From positions 62,001-126,000 of the forward strand of contig NZ_LQNT01000011.1 of assembly GCF_001619585.1 (NCBI RefSeq): 64,000 nt of DNA, written 5' to 3'. This document shows, in pieces, positions 18,322 through 26,530 of the stretch. The DNA is from Bhargavaea cecembensis. GTDB lineage: Bacteria; Bacillota; Bacilli; Bacillales_A; Planococcaceae. The translations under genes were made by a program, and so were the position numbers. Each line of letters begins with the position of its first letter. The stretch's first letter is position 1. The notes beneath the pieces were generated by a model that searched no databases, was not told the origin of the DNA, and saw only the letters and a program-made list of their open reading frames with translations.

Positions 18322-18840
18322 TTATTTCCCTTCCAGCACACGCAGCGATTCGCGGTTGAATGCCGGGATGTCGTCAGGCTGGCGGCTCGTGACAAGCTGG
18401 TCCTGGCAGACGACGACTTCAGAGTCTTCGAATTTCGCACCGGCGTACTTCATGTCCTGTGCGATCGATGTGTAGCCGGTCGCATTGCGTCCTTCCAGCG
18501 CCTTTGCCGTAATCAGGAGCTGAGGGCCGTGGCAGATCGCAAGCACCGGTTTGTCCGCGTCCATGAACTCCTTCGCGAAGCTGACGAATCGCTCGTCCGC
18601 GCGGAGCTGGTCCGGCGAGAAGCCGCCCGGGATGAAGAGGGCGTCATAATCGGAGGCGCTGACTTCACCGATTCCCTTGTCGACAGTGACCGTCGCCTGT
18701 CCCTGCTTGCCTTCTACCGTCTTGCCGGCTTCTTTTTCGATCGTGACCACTTCGTGGCCTGCATCCTTGAACGCTTTTGCCGGGTCTGTGTACTCGCTGT
18801 CCTCAAACATGTCTGTAATGACCGTTGCAATTTTAGCCAA
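18322..18840 (-). CDS. DJ-1/PfpI-family stress protein (YfkM/YraA type)
   Basis: The start is the TTG at 18840, eight bases after AAGGAG; the GTG at 18849 overlaps that box. The 172-residue protein shows the nucleophilic elbow AICHGPQLL with its cysteine, and the acidic partner in YDALFIPGGFSPDQLR. Members act as protein/nucleotide deglycases or related hydrolases in general stress. A sigma-B-like promoter lies directly upstream, fitting the B. subtilis YfkM counterpart. Confidence 0.88.
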   Translation of the reverse strand: MAKIATVITDMFEDSEYTDPAKAFKDAGHEVVTIEKEAGKTVEGKQGQATVTVDKGIGEVSASDYDALFIPGGFSPDQLRADERFVSFAKEFMDADKPVLAICHGPQLLITAKALEGRNATGYTSIAQDMKYAGAKFEDSEVVVCQDQLVTSRQPDDIPAFNRESLRVLEGK

Positions 18841-18874
18841 TCTGATCACTCCTTTTTGAATGTCCCTTCCTACT

Positions 18875-18899
18875 TTTCCCTCCTCATTCCCAACTAAAC
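18875..18899 (-). promoter_or_regulatory. Sigma-B-like promoter of the PfpI gene
   Basis: On the minus strand GTTTAG and GGGAAA are spaced 13 bp, close to the general stress consensus GTTTAA-N13-GGGTAT. It lies just after the stop of the upstream glycosylase gene. Confidence 0.45.
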
Positions 18900-18900
18900 A

Positions 18901-19494
18901 TCAACGATATTTAGAGACGAACGGATTGCCCTCTTCAAAGAATCGCCACGGGTAGTGGACCGCATCTCCGGAGTTCCCGATGCCGACCCGCGGCCCTGTC
19001 TTCAGTTCTCCGCCGATTCCGGGCCCGGGGGCGATAAAAAGCGGCTCCTCGTACCAGAAGCCGCCGTACGATTCCATTGTGACCCCAAGGGCTTTCGATA
19101 GCTTGCCGGGTCCGTTAGTCAGATCAGGAATCTTAAGATGCCTTCCTCGCCGGTCCTGCATAAGTTCCACTCCCTCGATGGGTTCCGCTCCCCGGATCAG
19201 GACCGCATGCGGGGTTCCCTCCTGCCCGGCAACCACATTCATGAGTGTATGGGTGTGCATCTGATACGTATAAATGCGCCCCGGATCCGCGAACATCACC
19301 TCTGTCCGTTTTGTCCGGCGGTTGTTGAAACTGTGTGCCGCGCGGTCTTCCGGGCCGCGATACGCCTCCGTCTCGACAATCCTGGCGACTGCCAGCCCCT
19401 CCGGCGTCTCATGGACGATGTACTGCCCGAGCAGTGCGGGCGCCAGTTCCAGGACTGGCAGGGCAAAAAAATCGGGATCGATCGGCTTGTACAT
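18901..19494 (-). CDS. DNA-3-methyladenine glycosylase (AAG/Mpg type)
   Basis: The 197-residue protein carries the AAG family core: ARIVETEAYRGPEDRAAHSF with the catalytic glutamate (about residues 37-56), GRIYTYQMHTHTLMNVV, VLIRGAEPIEG and LTNGPGKLSKALGV. It excises alkylated purines such as 3-methyladenine and hypoxanthine in base-excision repair. Length and motifs are complete. It precedes the PfpI gene by only a short gap that holds the putative sigma-B promoter. Confidence 0.95.
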   Translation of the reverse strand: MYKPIDPDFFALPVLELAPALLGQYIVHETPEGLAVARIVETEAYRGPEDRAAHSFNNRRTKRTEVMFADPGRIYTYQMHTHTLMNVVAGQEGTPHAVLIRGAEPIEGVELMQDRRGRHLKIPDLTNGPGKLSKALGVTMESYGGFWYEEPLFIAPGPGIGGELKTGPRVGIGNSGDAVHYPWRFFEEGNPFVSKYR

Positions 19495-19595
19495 TCGTCC
19501 CCCTCCCTTTCTTAAAACCGAAACATTCTTCCATTCATTGTCTACCCGATATCGGTTATACTCAAATCAAACAGATTTAGGGGGAAATATCCACC

Positions 19596-19907
19596 ATGAA
19601 GACACTCACCGAGGAAATCCTCGCCTTCAATAAAGCCCGCGGTTGGACGGAGGGCAACCGGGACGCGCGGAACCTTGCCATTTCCGTGTCGCTCGAAGCA
19701 TCAGAACTCCTTGAACACTTCCAGTGGCAGTCCGGAGAACAGGCTGTCGCAAATAACCGCGAGAGCATCATGGAAGAGGCCGCGGATATCTATATTTATC
19801 TGCTCCAGCTGGCCGATGTCGCCGGGTTCGACCTGGACGAAGCTGCACTGGCCAAAATCCGGAAAAACGCCCTCAAGTATCCGCTGCCGGCGGGTGAACA
19901 CCAATGA
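19596..19907 (+). CDS. MazG-like nucleotide pyrophosphohydrolase
   Basis: The 103-residue all-alpha protein has the metal-binding EExxE/ExxD pattern of the MazG/RS21-C6 group: SLEASELLEHFQW near 29-41 and EEAADIYIYLLQLAD near 58-72. Such enzymes hydrolyse nucleoside triphosphates, often dCTP or damaged nucleotides, to monophosphate and PPi. Its stop overlaps the start of the next gene (ATGA), so the two are probably co-transcribed. Confidence 0.88.
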   Translation: MKTLTEEILAFNKARGWTEGNRDARNLAISVSLEASELLEHFQWQSGEQAVANNRESIMEEAADIYIYLLQLADVAGFDLDEAALAKIRKNALKYPLPAGEHQ

Positions 19908-20695
19908 AACAAGTCAAGTTCCTCCTGCTCCTGGCCGCAGCCGGCGCACTCCTGCTTCTTTTCCGGCCGGAAGGAAAAGGCGGTAAAGCATCAGCCGATG
20001 TCGCAACCATCGAATCAGTCGATCCTCTGAAAAATCCGGGCCAGCCCGTCGCAGATTACCTTGTCTACCGTGCGCTCACGACAGGCGAAGCACGCATGGC
20101 CGTCACCGGCAGCAGCGTCACGAAAGGCTCAGGCGCATCCAACCAGTCGAAAACCTGGCGCGCCCTTACGCAGGCGCACCTGCGCACCGTCTATCCATCC
20201 CTCAACACCATAAAAGTTGAGAACCACGGGCACTCCGGCTACACATCCGTCCGCCTGCTCGAGGATGAAGTGACCGGCCCGGTCATCGCAGGACGTCCGG
20301 ATGTCCTCATCATCGAAACGTCTGTGATCAACAATCATAATAAGAATGTCACACTTGAAGATACCTATGCATCACTGGAACAATTGCACACCCTTTATTC
20401 CGGGACACTGCCTGAAGCCCGAATCCTTTTCATCTCGCCGAACCCGATAACCGAAAACAAGTTCGGACCGCCGGTGAACACACTCGGGCTCCGCTTCACC
20501 GACTACGTCTACGGCACCCAGACTTTCATCGAGGACAAGGGCTGGGCATACATTAACATTCATGATGAAATGCTTTCGCTTATGGACCAGCGGGGTGTCA
20601 GACTTCAGGAAACGCTCAAGGACGGCATCCATCCGAACGACCTCGGATACCGCATCTGGGCAGACGCCATCTGGCCGCATCTGACAGCCAAGTAA
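19904..20695 (+). CDS. SGNH/GDSL-type hydrolase, exported or membrane-anchored
   Basis: The 263-residue protein begins with a hydrophobic signal/anchor (FLLLLAAAGALLLLF, about 5-19). The nucleophile block is MAVTGSSVTKGSGAS (around 66-80), and the late catalytic pair is in DGIHPNDLGYRIWADAI near 243-259. This matches secreted SGNH hydrolases of Bacillales. The substrate is unknown; acyl or acetyl esters of wall or surface polymers are a common guess. Confidence 0.82.
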   Translation: MKQVKFLLLLAAAGALLLLFRPEGKGGKASADVATIESVDPLKNPGQPVADYLVYRALTTGEARMAVTGSSVTKGSGASNQSKTWRALTQAHLRTVYPSLNTIKVENHGHSGYTSVRLLEDEVTGPVIAGRPDVLIIETSVINNHNKNVTLEDTYASLEQLHTLYSGTLPEARILFISPNPITENKFGPPVNTLGLRFTDYVYGTQTFIEDKGWAYINIHDEMLSLMDQRGVRLQETLKDGIHPNDLGYRIWADAIWPHLTAK

Positions 20696-20732
20696 AGGGA
20701 GTTTGGGGATTTTCACACTGGGGGGATTTCAG

Positions 20733-21302
20733 ATGGACCTGCATTCACTGAAACAAGACCTTGCACTGCGCAACAAAAACGGGCTGCCGTTCCTGCTTTC
20801 GGGAATGGTCGTCTGGACACTGATCACCGCCGCCTTTTTATTGCCGATCGAGCTCCGGTTCCAGAATATCGCTTTGCTTGCGCTGACCGGTATACTGTTC
20901 CCGCTCGCCATCGGGCTTGCCGCCTTGCTGAAAGCCGACTGGAAATCGGAAGGCAATCCGCTCGGCAGCCTGGGGCTGGTGTTCAACGTTGCTCAGTTCG
21001 CCTACTTCCCGCTCGTCTTCTGGGCATTCGGCAGCCAGCCGGAAGCAATGGTGTTTGTCTTCGCCGTCATCACAGGCGCCCACTTCCTTCCTTATGGCTG
21101 GCTGTATGATACCCGTGCGTTCTACCTCATGGCACCGGTCATGGCAGTCGCTGCAACGATCGTCGGTTCGGCAGCTGCACCGGACAGCCTGTGGGCGGTC
21201 CCGCTCACCATCCTTGTCCTGCTTGCCGTACTCAACGCATGGTTGCTTGCAGATTACAAAAAGAAAGCCGGCATCGCCGGAATGGAGAAAAGAGCCGTCT
21301 GA
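20733..21302 (+). CDS. Six-segment membrane protein, possibly DUF7010
   Basis: The start is the ATG at 20733, which follows GGGGGATTTCAG. The 189-residue protein has about six hydrophobic segments and a short charged C-terminus (YKKKAGIAGMEKRAV). The opening MDLHSLKQDLALRNKNGLPF resembles a conserved family of unknown function that I recall as DUF7010; this is from memory. The terminator starts inside its last codons. Confidence 0.65.
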   Translation: MDLHSLKQDLALRNKNGLPFLLSGMVVWTLITAAFLLPIELRFQNIALLALTGILFPLAIGLAALLKADWKSEGNPLGSLGLVFNVAQFAYFPLVFWAFGSQPEAMVFVFAVITGAHFLPYGWLYDTRAFYLMAPVMAVAATIVGSAAAPDSLWAVPLTILVLLAVLNAWLLADYKKKAGIAGMEKRAV

Positions 21303-21317
21303 ATCGGCTCTTTTTTT
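21286..21317 (+). terminator. Intrinsic terminator overlapping the membrane-protein stop
   Basis: AAAAGAGCCG pairs with CGGCTCTTTT; the left arm includes the last codons and the right arm runs into a T tract. Confidence 0.75.
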
Positions 21318-21335
21318 GAACGGGGGAACTAGTGG

Positions 21336-21848
21336 ATGGATATTCGATTGGAACCGCTCCGGCGCGAAGACGCCAAGTTGCTGTATGCCTTTGAAGCGGA
21401 TAACAGAAGATTCTTCGAAACTGCAGTGCCTGGCCGCGGCGATGAATATTACCGTTATGAAGTGTTTCTGAAGCGGTTCGACGACCTTCTTGAAGAGCAG
21501 GCTGCAGGCGGATCCCGCTTTTTCCTGATCAAGGACGAAGACAACCGGATCCTCGGCAGAATAACCCTGACCGACATCGACGCTGAGACCGGTACCGCCG
21601 AGCTCGGCTACCGGATGGCCAAAGCGCATGGAGGAAAAGGTGTGGCATCCCGCGCTTTGAAAGAGTTGCTTCATCTCTCAGGCGGTTTCGGAGTTCGGAG
21701 GATTCTCGCCAAAACCACAACGTCGAACATTGCTTCCTGCAGAGTCCTTGAGAAAAACGGATTCCTCTGCACCGGGACAGATCAAGAAACATTTGTCATG
21801 AACAACGGGATCATGAGATTCACCCATTATGAATGGAACCATAATTAA
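21336..21848 (+). CDS. GNAT-family acetyltransferase (RimJ/RimL-like)
   Basis: The 170-residue protein has the RimJ/RimL layout: an N-terminal substrate part (MDIRLEPLRREDAKLLYAFE), the acetyl-CoA loop GYRMAKAHGGKGVASRALKE near 92-111, and SNIASCRVLEKNGF near 131-144. Such enzymes acetylate the N-terminus of proteins or small amines. The substrate is not evident. Confidence 0.87.
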   Translation: MDIRLEPLRREDAKLLYAFEADNRRFFETAVPGRGDEYYRYEVFLKRFDDLLEEQAAGGSRFFLIKDEDNRILGRITLTDIDAETGTAELGYRMAKAHGGKGVASRALKELLHLSGGFGVRRILAKTTTSNIASCRVLEKNGFLCTGTDQETFVMNNGIMRFTHYEWNHN

Positions 21849-21879
21849 AGCACGCCGGGACTTTTCCCGGCGTGCTTTA
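21846..21879 (+). terminator. Intrinsic terminator of the RimL-like gene
   Basis: AAAGCACGCCGGGA pairs with TCCCGGCGTGCTTT, followed by ATTT. Confidence 0.8.
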
Positions 21880-21881
21880 TT

Positions 21882-21915
21882 TGCTGTCGGCGGAGATGAA
21901 AAAATCCGCCAACAG
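21882..21915. repeat. Inverted repeat between terminator and array C
   Basis: GCTGTCGGCGGA pairs with TCCGCCAACAGC with one internal mismatch around a 10-nt A-rich loop. It may be a second terminator; read on the minus strand no long T run follows. Confidence 0.5.
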
Positions 21916-21954
21916 CACGGTATCTCCAGGCTTACCGGGCATGAGCCACTCCCT

Positions 21955-22054
21955 AAGTCCGAACCCAACGTTCTGAGTCCGGTTCCGGCATCTTAAGTCC
22001 GACCGCGGATTCCTAAATCCGAATCCGATGCCCAAAGTCCGATTTCCCACCTTT
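21955..22054. repeat. Short-period intergenic array C, 5 units of 20 nt
   Basis: The core RARTCCG begins at 21955, 21975, 21995, 22015 and 22035, exactly 20 nt apart, with about 13 variable bases between. It lies between convergent genes. The 20-nt period shifts the reading frame from unit to unit, which argues against a coding role. Confidence 0.8.
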
Positions 22055-22079
22055 TCGGAGCCGGACTCCAGTAAACCGC

Positions 22080-22424
22080 TCATACCCGGAACTCCGCCAG
22101 TGCCTCTTCCGCCCTCGCGGAAAAACTGGCGCCCGCTCCCCAGTCGAATTTCATGAAGGCGCCGCTTCCGCCGCCGGAGCCGGTCAGCCGGACCTTGGTG
22201 CGCCCGTCACCGTCAAAGTTGTCGGCGATCATCGTGAGGGTGGCCCGGTTGCTCGTTCTCATAAAGTATTTTTCCATGATGAGGACGACCATTTCCCGGC
22301 CGCCCGTGTTCCGCGTATATTGGTCGACGATCCGGCCACTGACCGAACCGGCTGTCAAAGCCTCGATGACCAGGTCCGCCGCACGCGACGGGTTGACCGA
22401 CACAAAGAGATCTCTTGTCTCCAT
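22080..22424 (-). CDS. Small conserved protein, DUF6054-like
   Basis: The start is the ATG at 22424 (METRDLFVSVNPSRAADLVI), giving 114 residues. It has no signal peptide or membrane segment. The sequence resembles a family I recall as DUF6054, of unknown function. Its ribosome binding site (AAAGGGGG) forms the 3' arm of a perfect 13-bp hairpin that follows the niaP stop, so its expression could depend on read-through and hairpin opening. Confidence 0.65.
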   Translation of the reverse strand: METRDLFVSVNPSRAADLVIEALTAGSVSGRIVDQYTRNTGGREMVVLIMEKYFMRTSNRATLTMIADNFDGDGRTKVRLTGSGGGSGAFMKFDWGAGASFSARAEEALAEFRV

Positions 22425-22429
22425 CAGAA

Positions 22430-22462
22430 AACCCCCTTTCCGGTTTTTACGGAAAGGGGGTT
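22430..22462 (-). terminator. niaP terminator that also masks the next ribosome binding site
   Basis: AACCCCCTTTCCG (22430-22442) pairs perfectly with CGGAAAGGGGGTT (22450-22462) around a 7-nt loop. On the minus strand TTTTC follows, and the 3' arm contains the AAAGGGGG box of the gene starting at 22424. Confidence 0.75.
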
Positions 22463-22471
22463 GCCGAGGTT

Positions 22472-23695
22472 TCACTCAAGCTCGATCTGCTTTGTCTCGG
22501 TTCCGAGAATCAGGACAGCTGCGACTCCGATGAGCACGGCGCCGGTGAAGATGCTGAAGATCGGGCCAAGCCCGACACCGGCACCCGCAAGCGAGCCGAC
22601 AAGCAGCGGTCCGAAGATGCCGCCAATCCGGCCGACAGCGGCTGCCGTCCCTGTTCCGGTCCCGCGGATCACGGTCGGATACTGCTCGGGTGAGTAGGCA
22701 TAGAGTGCGCCCCATGCCCCGAGGTTGAAGAAGCTGAGGAACGCGCCTGCCGTGAGCAGCAGCCAGGTTGTATCCGCGTTTCCGAATACAAACGCACTGA
22801 TCGCCGTACCGATCATGAAGACACTCAGCACGAACTTGCGGCCGACCTTTTCAATCAGCCAGGCCGCAGTGAAGTATCCTGGCAGCTGCGCGAGTGTCAT
22901 GAGGAGGACATAGCCGAAACTGTGGATCATGTCAAAGCCCTTCATGACCATGACACTCGGCAGCCATAGGAACATGCCGTAGTATGAGAAAACCACTGTG
23001 AACCAGACGATCCAGAGCATGACGGTCGCCCGGCGGTATTTCGCCGAGAAGAGTGCCTTCATATTTCCGGCAATGCTCCCCCGCTTTTCCTTTTTCGCCG
23101 TGAATTCCGGCGAATCCGGAAGATGGATCCGCAGGTAGATGGCGTAGAGTGCCGGCAGTGCAGTGATGATGAGCGCAATGCGCCAGCCGTACTCCGGAAT
23201 AACAAAGTACGAAATCAGGGCAGCGATCAGCCAGCCGCCTGCCCAGAAACTTTCAAGCAGGACAACGACCCGCCCCCGCTCCTTCGCACCGACACTTTCG
23301 GAAACAAGCGTGGAGGCAACCGGCAGTTCTCCGCCAAGTCCTGCCCCGACGATAAATCTCAGGACAAGGAATGCAGCGAGGCCCGTCGTTGCCGCGGACA
23401 GCCCGCTCGCAAGCGAGAACAGCACAAGCGTCAGGATGAAGACGTTCTTCCGGCCGATCCGGTCAGCCAGAATACCGAAGACGAACGCACCGACCGCCAT
23501 GCCGATTGAGTTGACACTGCCGATCCAGCCCATTTCCCCCGGAGTCAGCGCCCAGTCTGCAGCAAGCGCCGCAATGACAAAGGAAAGGATGCCGACGTCC
23601 ATGGCGTCGAACATCCAGGCAAGCCCGGCCGTACCGAGCAGTCTGTTACGGGAAATGGCAGGCTTTGGAGCCTGCCGTTGTGCAGTTGAGGCCAT
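22472..23695 (-). CDS. niaP: MFS transporter, NiaP (niacin) type
   Basis: The 407-residue protein has 12 hydrophobic segments and MFS signatures GILADRIGRKNVF and LPDSPEF. The stretches WMFDAMDVGILSFVIAAL, GELPVASTLVSESV and YSPEQYPTVIRGTGTGT agree closely with B. subtilis NiaP (formerly YceI), the nicotinate/nicotinamide importer. Other sugar-porter-like carriers are possible, but the similarity spans the protein. A long inverted repeat lies directly upstream. Confidence 0.82.
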   Translation of the reverse strand: MASTAQRQAPKPAISRNRLLGTAGLAWMFDAMDVGILSFVIAALAADWALTPGEMGWIGSVNSIGMAVGAFVFGILADRIGRKNVFILTLVLFSLASGLSAATTGLAAFLVLRFIVGAGLGGELPVASTLVSESVGAKERGRVVVLLESFWAGGWLIAALISYFVIPEYGWRIALIITALPALYAIYLRIHLPDSPEFTAKKEKRGSIAGNMKALFSAKYRRATVMLWIVWFTVVFSYYGMFLWLPSVMVMKGFDMIHSFGYVLLMTLAQLPGYFTAAWLIEKVGRKFVLSVFMIGTAISAFVFGNADTTWLLLTAGAFLSFFNLGAWGALYAYSPEQYPTVIRGTGTGTAAAVGRIGGIFGPLLVGSLAGAGVGLGPIFSIFTGAVLIGVAAVLILGTETKQIELE

Positions 23696-23717
23696 ATATC
23701 TTCACCCGTCTTTACAG

Positions 23718-23750
23718 TTGTATAGTTTTGTTGACTCCATAACTATACAA
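23718..23750 (-). promoter_or_regulatory. Inverted repeat upstream of niaP, candidate operator
   Basis: TTGTATAGTT (23718-23727) and AACTATACAA (23741-23750) are perfect inverted copies with a 13-nt spacer, about 25-55 bp upstream of the niaP start. The arms contain -10-like TATACA/TATAGT sequences, so the repeat probably overlaps the promoter. A niacin-responsive repressor is an obvious candidate, but I cannot match its known site with certainty. Confidence 0.55.
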
Positions 23751-23776
23751 TGTCCCAGACAGTTTGACAATATCCA

Positions 23777-24586
23777 TCATGAAACGAGTACAAGACTGAT
23801 GGCCATGACCGCCATGCCGGCAATCATGCCGTAAATGGACAAATGGGCCTCGTCGAATTTCTGCGCGGCGGGAAGCAGTTCATCCAGGGAGATAAACACC
23901 ATAATCCCTGCTACAGCCGCGAAGATGACTCCAAACATGACGCCGTTCAAAAACGGCATCAGGATCAGGAAGGCGATCACGGCTCCCGCCGGCTCCGCAA
24001 GTCCCGACAGAAAACTCAACTTAAATGCCTGCTTCCGATCTCCTGTCGCGAAGTACATCGGGACGGACACCGCGATGCCTTCCGGAATGTTGTGAATGGC
24101 AACCGCAATGGCGATGGCCACGCCCAGTGTCGGGTCCTGGAGGGCTGATGTAAACGTCGCAATCCCCTCCGGGAAGTTGTGGATCGCGATTGCCAGCGCG
24201 GTGAAGATGCCCATCTTCTTTAATCGGGCATATTCATCATTCGTCGGTCCCTTCCCGATGTCCTCTACACTCTTAACGTCATGCGGATTGCCCGTCGACG
24301 GGATGAAGCGGTCGATGACCGCAATTAGCATCATCCCGCCGAAAAATCCGGCAATCGTCGCCCAATACCCCGGTGTGCTGCCAAGTTCATACGTCAGCGC
24401 ATCTTTTGCCTTGACGAAAATTTCGACAAGCGAGACGTAAATCATGACACCTGCCGAGAAACCAAGCGAGGCTGACAGGAATTTCGTGTTTGTCCGGGAA
24501 GTAAAGAACGCGAGCAGACTCCCGATACCGGTCGCCAATCCCGCAAACAGTGTCAGACCGAATGCGAGCCAGATGTTTCCTTCCAT
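23777..24586 (-). CDS. zupT: ZIP-family metal transporter (ZupT-like)
   Basis: The 269-residue protein has eight hydrophobic segments and the two metal-binding helices of ZIP transporters: AIHNFPEGIATF and AIHNIPEGIAVS, which sit about 45 residues apart. It is predicted to import divalent metals such as zinc, iron or manganese. It stands alone with its own promoter. The symbol follows family similarity to ZupT. Confidence 0.88.
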   Translation of the reverse strand: MEGNIWLAFGLTLFAGLATGIGSLLAFFTSRTNTKFLSASLGFSAGVMIYVSLVEIFVKAKDALTYELGSTPGYWATIAGFFGGMMLIAVIDRFIPSTGNPHDVKSVEDIGKGPTNDEYARLKKMGIFTALAIAIHNFPEGIATFTSALQDPTLGVAIAIAVAIHNIPEGIAVSVPMYFATGDRKQAFKLSFLSGLAEPAGAVIAFLILMPFLNGVMFGVIFAAVAGIMVFISLDELLPAAQKFDEAHLSIYGMIAGMAVMAISLVLVS

Positions 24587-24619
24587 TCAACCATCCGCTT
24601 TCTGGTTTAAGATGATGCT

Positions 24620-24649
24620 ATTATATGCTACAAAGTTTCCCTTGTGCAA
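24620..24649 (-). promoter_or_regulatory. Promoter of the ZIP transporter gene
   Basis: On the minus strand TTGCAC and a perfect TATAAT are spaced 18 bp, about 35 bp upstream of the ATG at 24586. No Fur or Zur box is obvious. Confidence 0.6.
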
Positions 24650-24774
24650 CTTATCCGCGAAGCAATTTTCGAAATTTCGCTTCAAATATGACGGACCCGT
24701 GCAGCAGAATTTTAGGATATGCCGTCATGGATTTGCGTGGTGCCGGCTCGAGCCTCAGATCGCAATCCAACTGC

Positions 24775-24800
24775 ACAAAAAAACCGCGCACATGGCGCGG
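24775..24800 (-). terminator. Intrinsic terminator of the GGDEF/EAL gene
   Basis: CCGCGC pairs with GCGCGG around CATGT, followed by seven T residues on the minus strand. Confidence 0.75.
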
Positions 24801-24810
24801 AGCGGAATGA

Positions 24811-26502
24811 TCAGCACGAAAGCGATGCAGGCATATACTTTTCCTCGAATAACCCCGGCGGGAGCGGTGCATCAAAGTAGTGGCCCTGGACAGCACGGCA
24901 TCCGATATCCAAAAGGAATTGCAGCTGTTCTTCCGTCTCGACGCCTTCTGCGATCAGGCCGCAGTTGAGGCCTTCCGCCAGCGATACGATTGACTTCAGG
25001 ATTGCTTCCGATTTGCTGATCATGCCGATTCCGGAAACGAAGAATCGGTCGATTTTGATTTTATCGACCGGGAAATTTGTCAGATAGGATAGGCCCGAAA
25101 AACCTGTTCCGAAGTCATCGATTGCGACGGAGATGCCTTTGCTCCGGCATTTTCTCAGGTTGGAAAGGACCAGATCCGAGCTGAGGATTTCTTTCCACTC
25201 GGTGATCTCGATCTCGAACCGTTCCGGAGGGATGTTCCACTTGCGGAGCATCTCCATCACGGTAGCGTAGAATCGCCTGTCATCCAAAAGATGAGATGTC
25301 ACGTTCACGGCAATCCGCGGAACACTGCCGTATTTCTCGGTCCAGCTTTTCCCTTCCGCCAAGACGAGGTTGAGAAGATGAATTGTCAGTTCCCTGATTT
25401 TCCCGCTTTCCTCTGCAATCGGGATGAACTCGTCAGGGGTAAGGATGCCGAGTTCGGGATGGTTCCACCTCGACAGTGTTTCAATACCGATCAGACTGCC
25501 GCACTCCCCGTCCAGTTGGGGCTGGACAACACAGGAAAACCCCTTCTTCTTGAACTCTCCAGAGAACAGGTCATCCTCAATTATCCGCCTGCGTTCAATT
25601 CTCGTCCTCATTTCATCGCGGAATATCATGAAGCTGCTGCCCCTATTTGTCTTTGATTCATGCATCGCGGTACCCGCCATGCTGAGCAGCTCGGCTGTTG
25701 TCTCACCGTCTTCCGGGCAGCGGCTGATTCCCACGCTGACAGAGGCGGAAAAGCTGACATTGTCGTTCAGCCTCACAGAAGCGGCAGTCTGCTTAAACAC
25801 TTCCCGGATCCACTGTTTCAGTTGTTCCGGTTCCGTCCTGCCAGTAATCAGGATAAACTCATCCCCGCCCATCCGGGTGATTGCATCTCCGTCCTGAAGA
25901 AGACCTTTCAGCCGGTCCGCAATCTGCCGGATATAGTGGTCTCCTGCCTCATGCCCATGGAGGTCATTAAGTTGGCGGAAGCTGTCGATATCAATGAGCA
26001 CGACGGAAAACGGCTCCCCGTTCCGGATGTTTTTTTCAATCATCTCAATCGCGGAACGGCGATTCGGAAGGCCGGTCAGATCATCCCTGTAAGCGAGCAC
26101 CTCCAGCCGGGCCTCCGCCTCTTTGTAGCGGCTGATGTCGTGGAACAGGACCGCAATCCGGCCATCGCCGATTTCTTGCGCATCCACCTGCAGCCAGAGT
26201 CCCACCGGACGGTAATAGATTTCCTTTGTTTCGGGGACACCCGTTTTCCGGATGCGGTCGTACATCTCCTTGAGTCCTGCGGGCACCGCATCCGGAAATT
26301 CTGCCCAGGCGTTTTTTCCGACCAGGTTTTCCCCCTCCCGGCCAAGAATACCGGATGCCTTTTCATTGATATAAATGAAATCCGACTGCCGGTCCAGTAC
26401 GTAGAATGCACTGGCCAGCCCGCTCATGATGCGGATGGCATCCTGTTCGTCAAGAAGACCGCTGTGCATCCGGTTACTGCCGTTATTGCCGTGTCTCTTC
26501 AA
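24811..26502 (-). CDS. PAS-GGDEF-EAL cyclic-di-GMP enzyme
   Basis: The 563-residue protein starts at a TTG after AGGAGGT. Domains in order: PAS (about 20-135), GGDEF (about 140-300) with an intact RMGGDEF active site, and EAL (about 310-560). The EAL signature reads IETLSRW (ETL in place of EAL), while other catalytic blocks are kept: NVTS, the ITEWK region, IDDFGTGFSGLSYL, KIDRFF and AEGVET. It may make or break cyclic-di-GMP, with PAS sensing redox or a ligand. No transmembrane segment is present. Confidence 0.9.
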   Translation of the reverse strand: MKRHGNNGSNRMHSGLLDEQDAIRIMSGLASAFYVLDRQSDFIYINEKASGILGREGENLVGKNAWAEFPDAVPAGLKEMYDRIRKTGVPETKEIYYRPVGLWLQVDAQEIGDGRIAVLFHDISRYKEAEARLEVLAYRDDLTGLPNRRSAIEMIEKNIRNGEPFSVVLIDIDSFRQLNDLHGHEAGDHYIRQIADRLKGLLQDGDAITRMGGDEFILITGRTEPEQLKQWIREVFKQTAASVRLNDNVSFSASVSVGISRCPEDGETTAELLSMAGTAMHESKTNRGSSFMIFRDEMRTRIERRRIIEDDLFSGEFKKKGFSCVVQPQLDGECGSLIGIETLSRWNHPELGILTPDEFIPIAEESGKIRELTIHLLNLVLAEGKSWTEKYGSVPRIAVNVTSHLLDDRRFYATVMEMLRKWNIPPERFEIEITEWKEILSSDLVLSNLRKCRSKGISVAIDDFGTGFSGLSYLTNFPVDKIKIDRFFVSGIGMISKSEAILKSIVSLAEGLNCGLIAEGVETEEQLQFLLDIGCRAVQGHYFDAPLPPGLFEEKYMPASLSC

Positions 26503-26530
26503 GTTGCTTCCACCTCCTTTTCAGGCCAAG

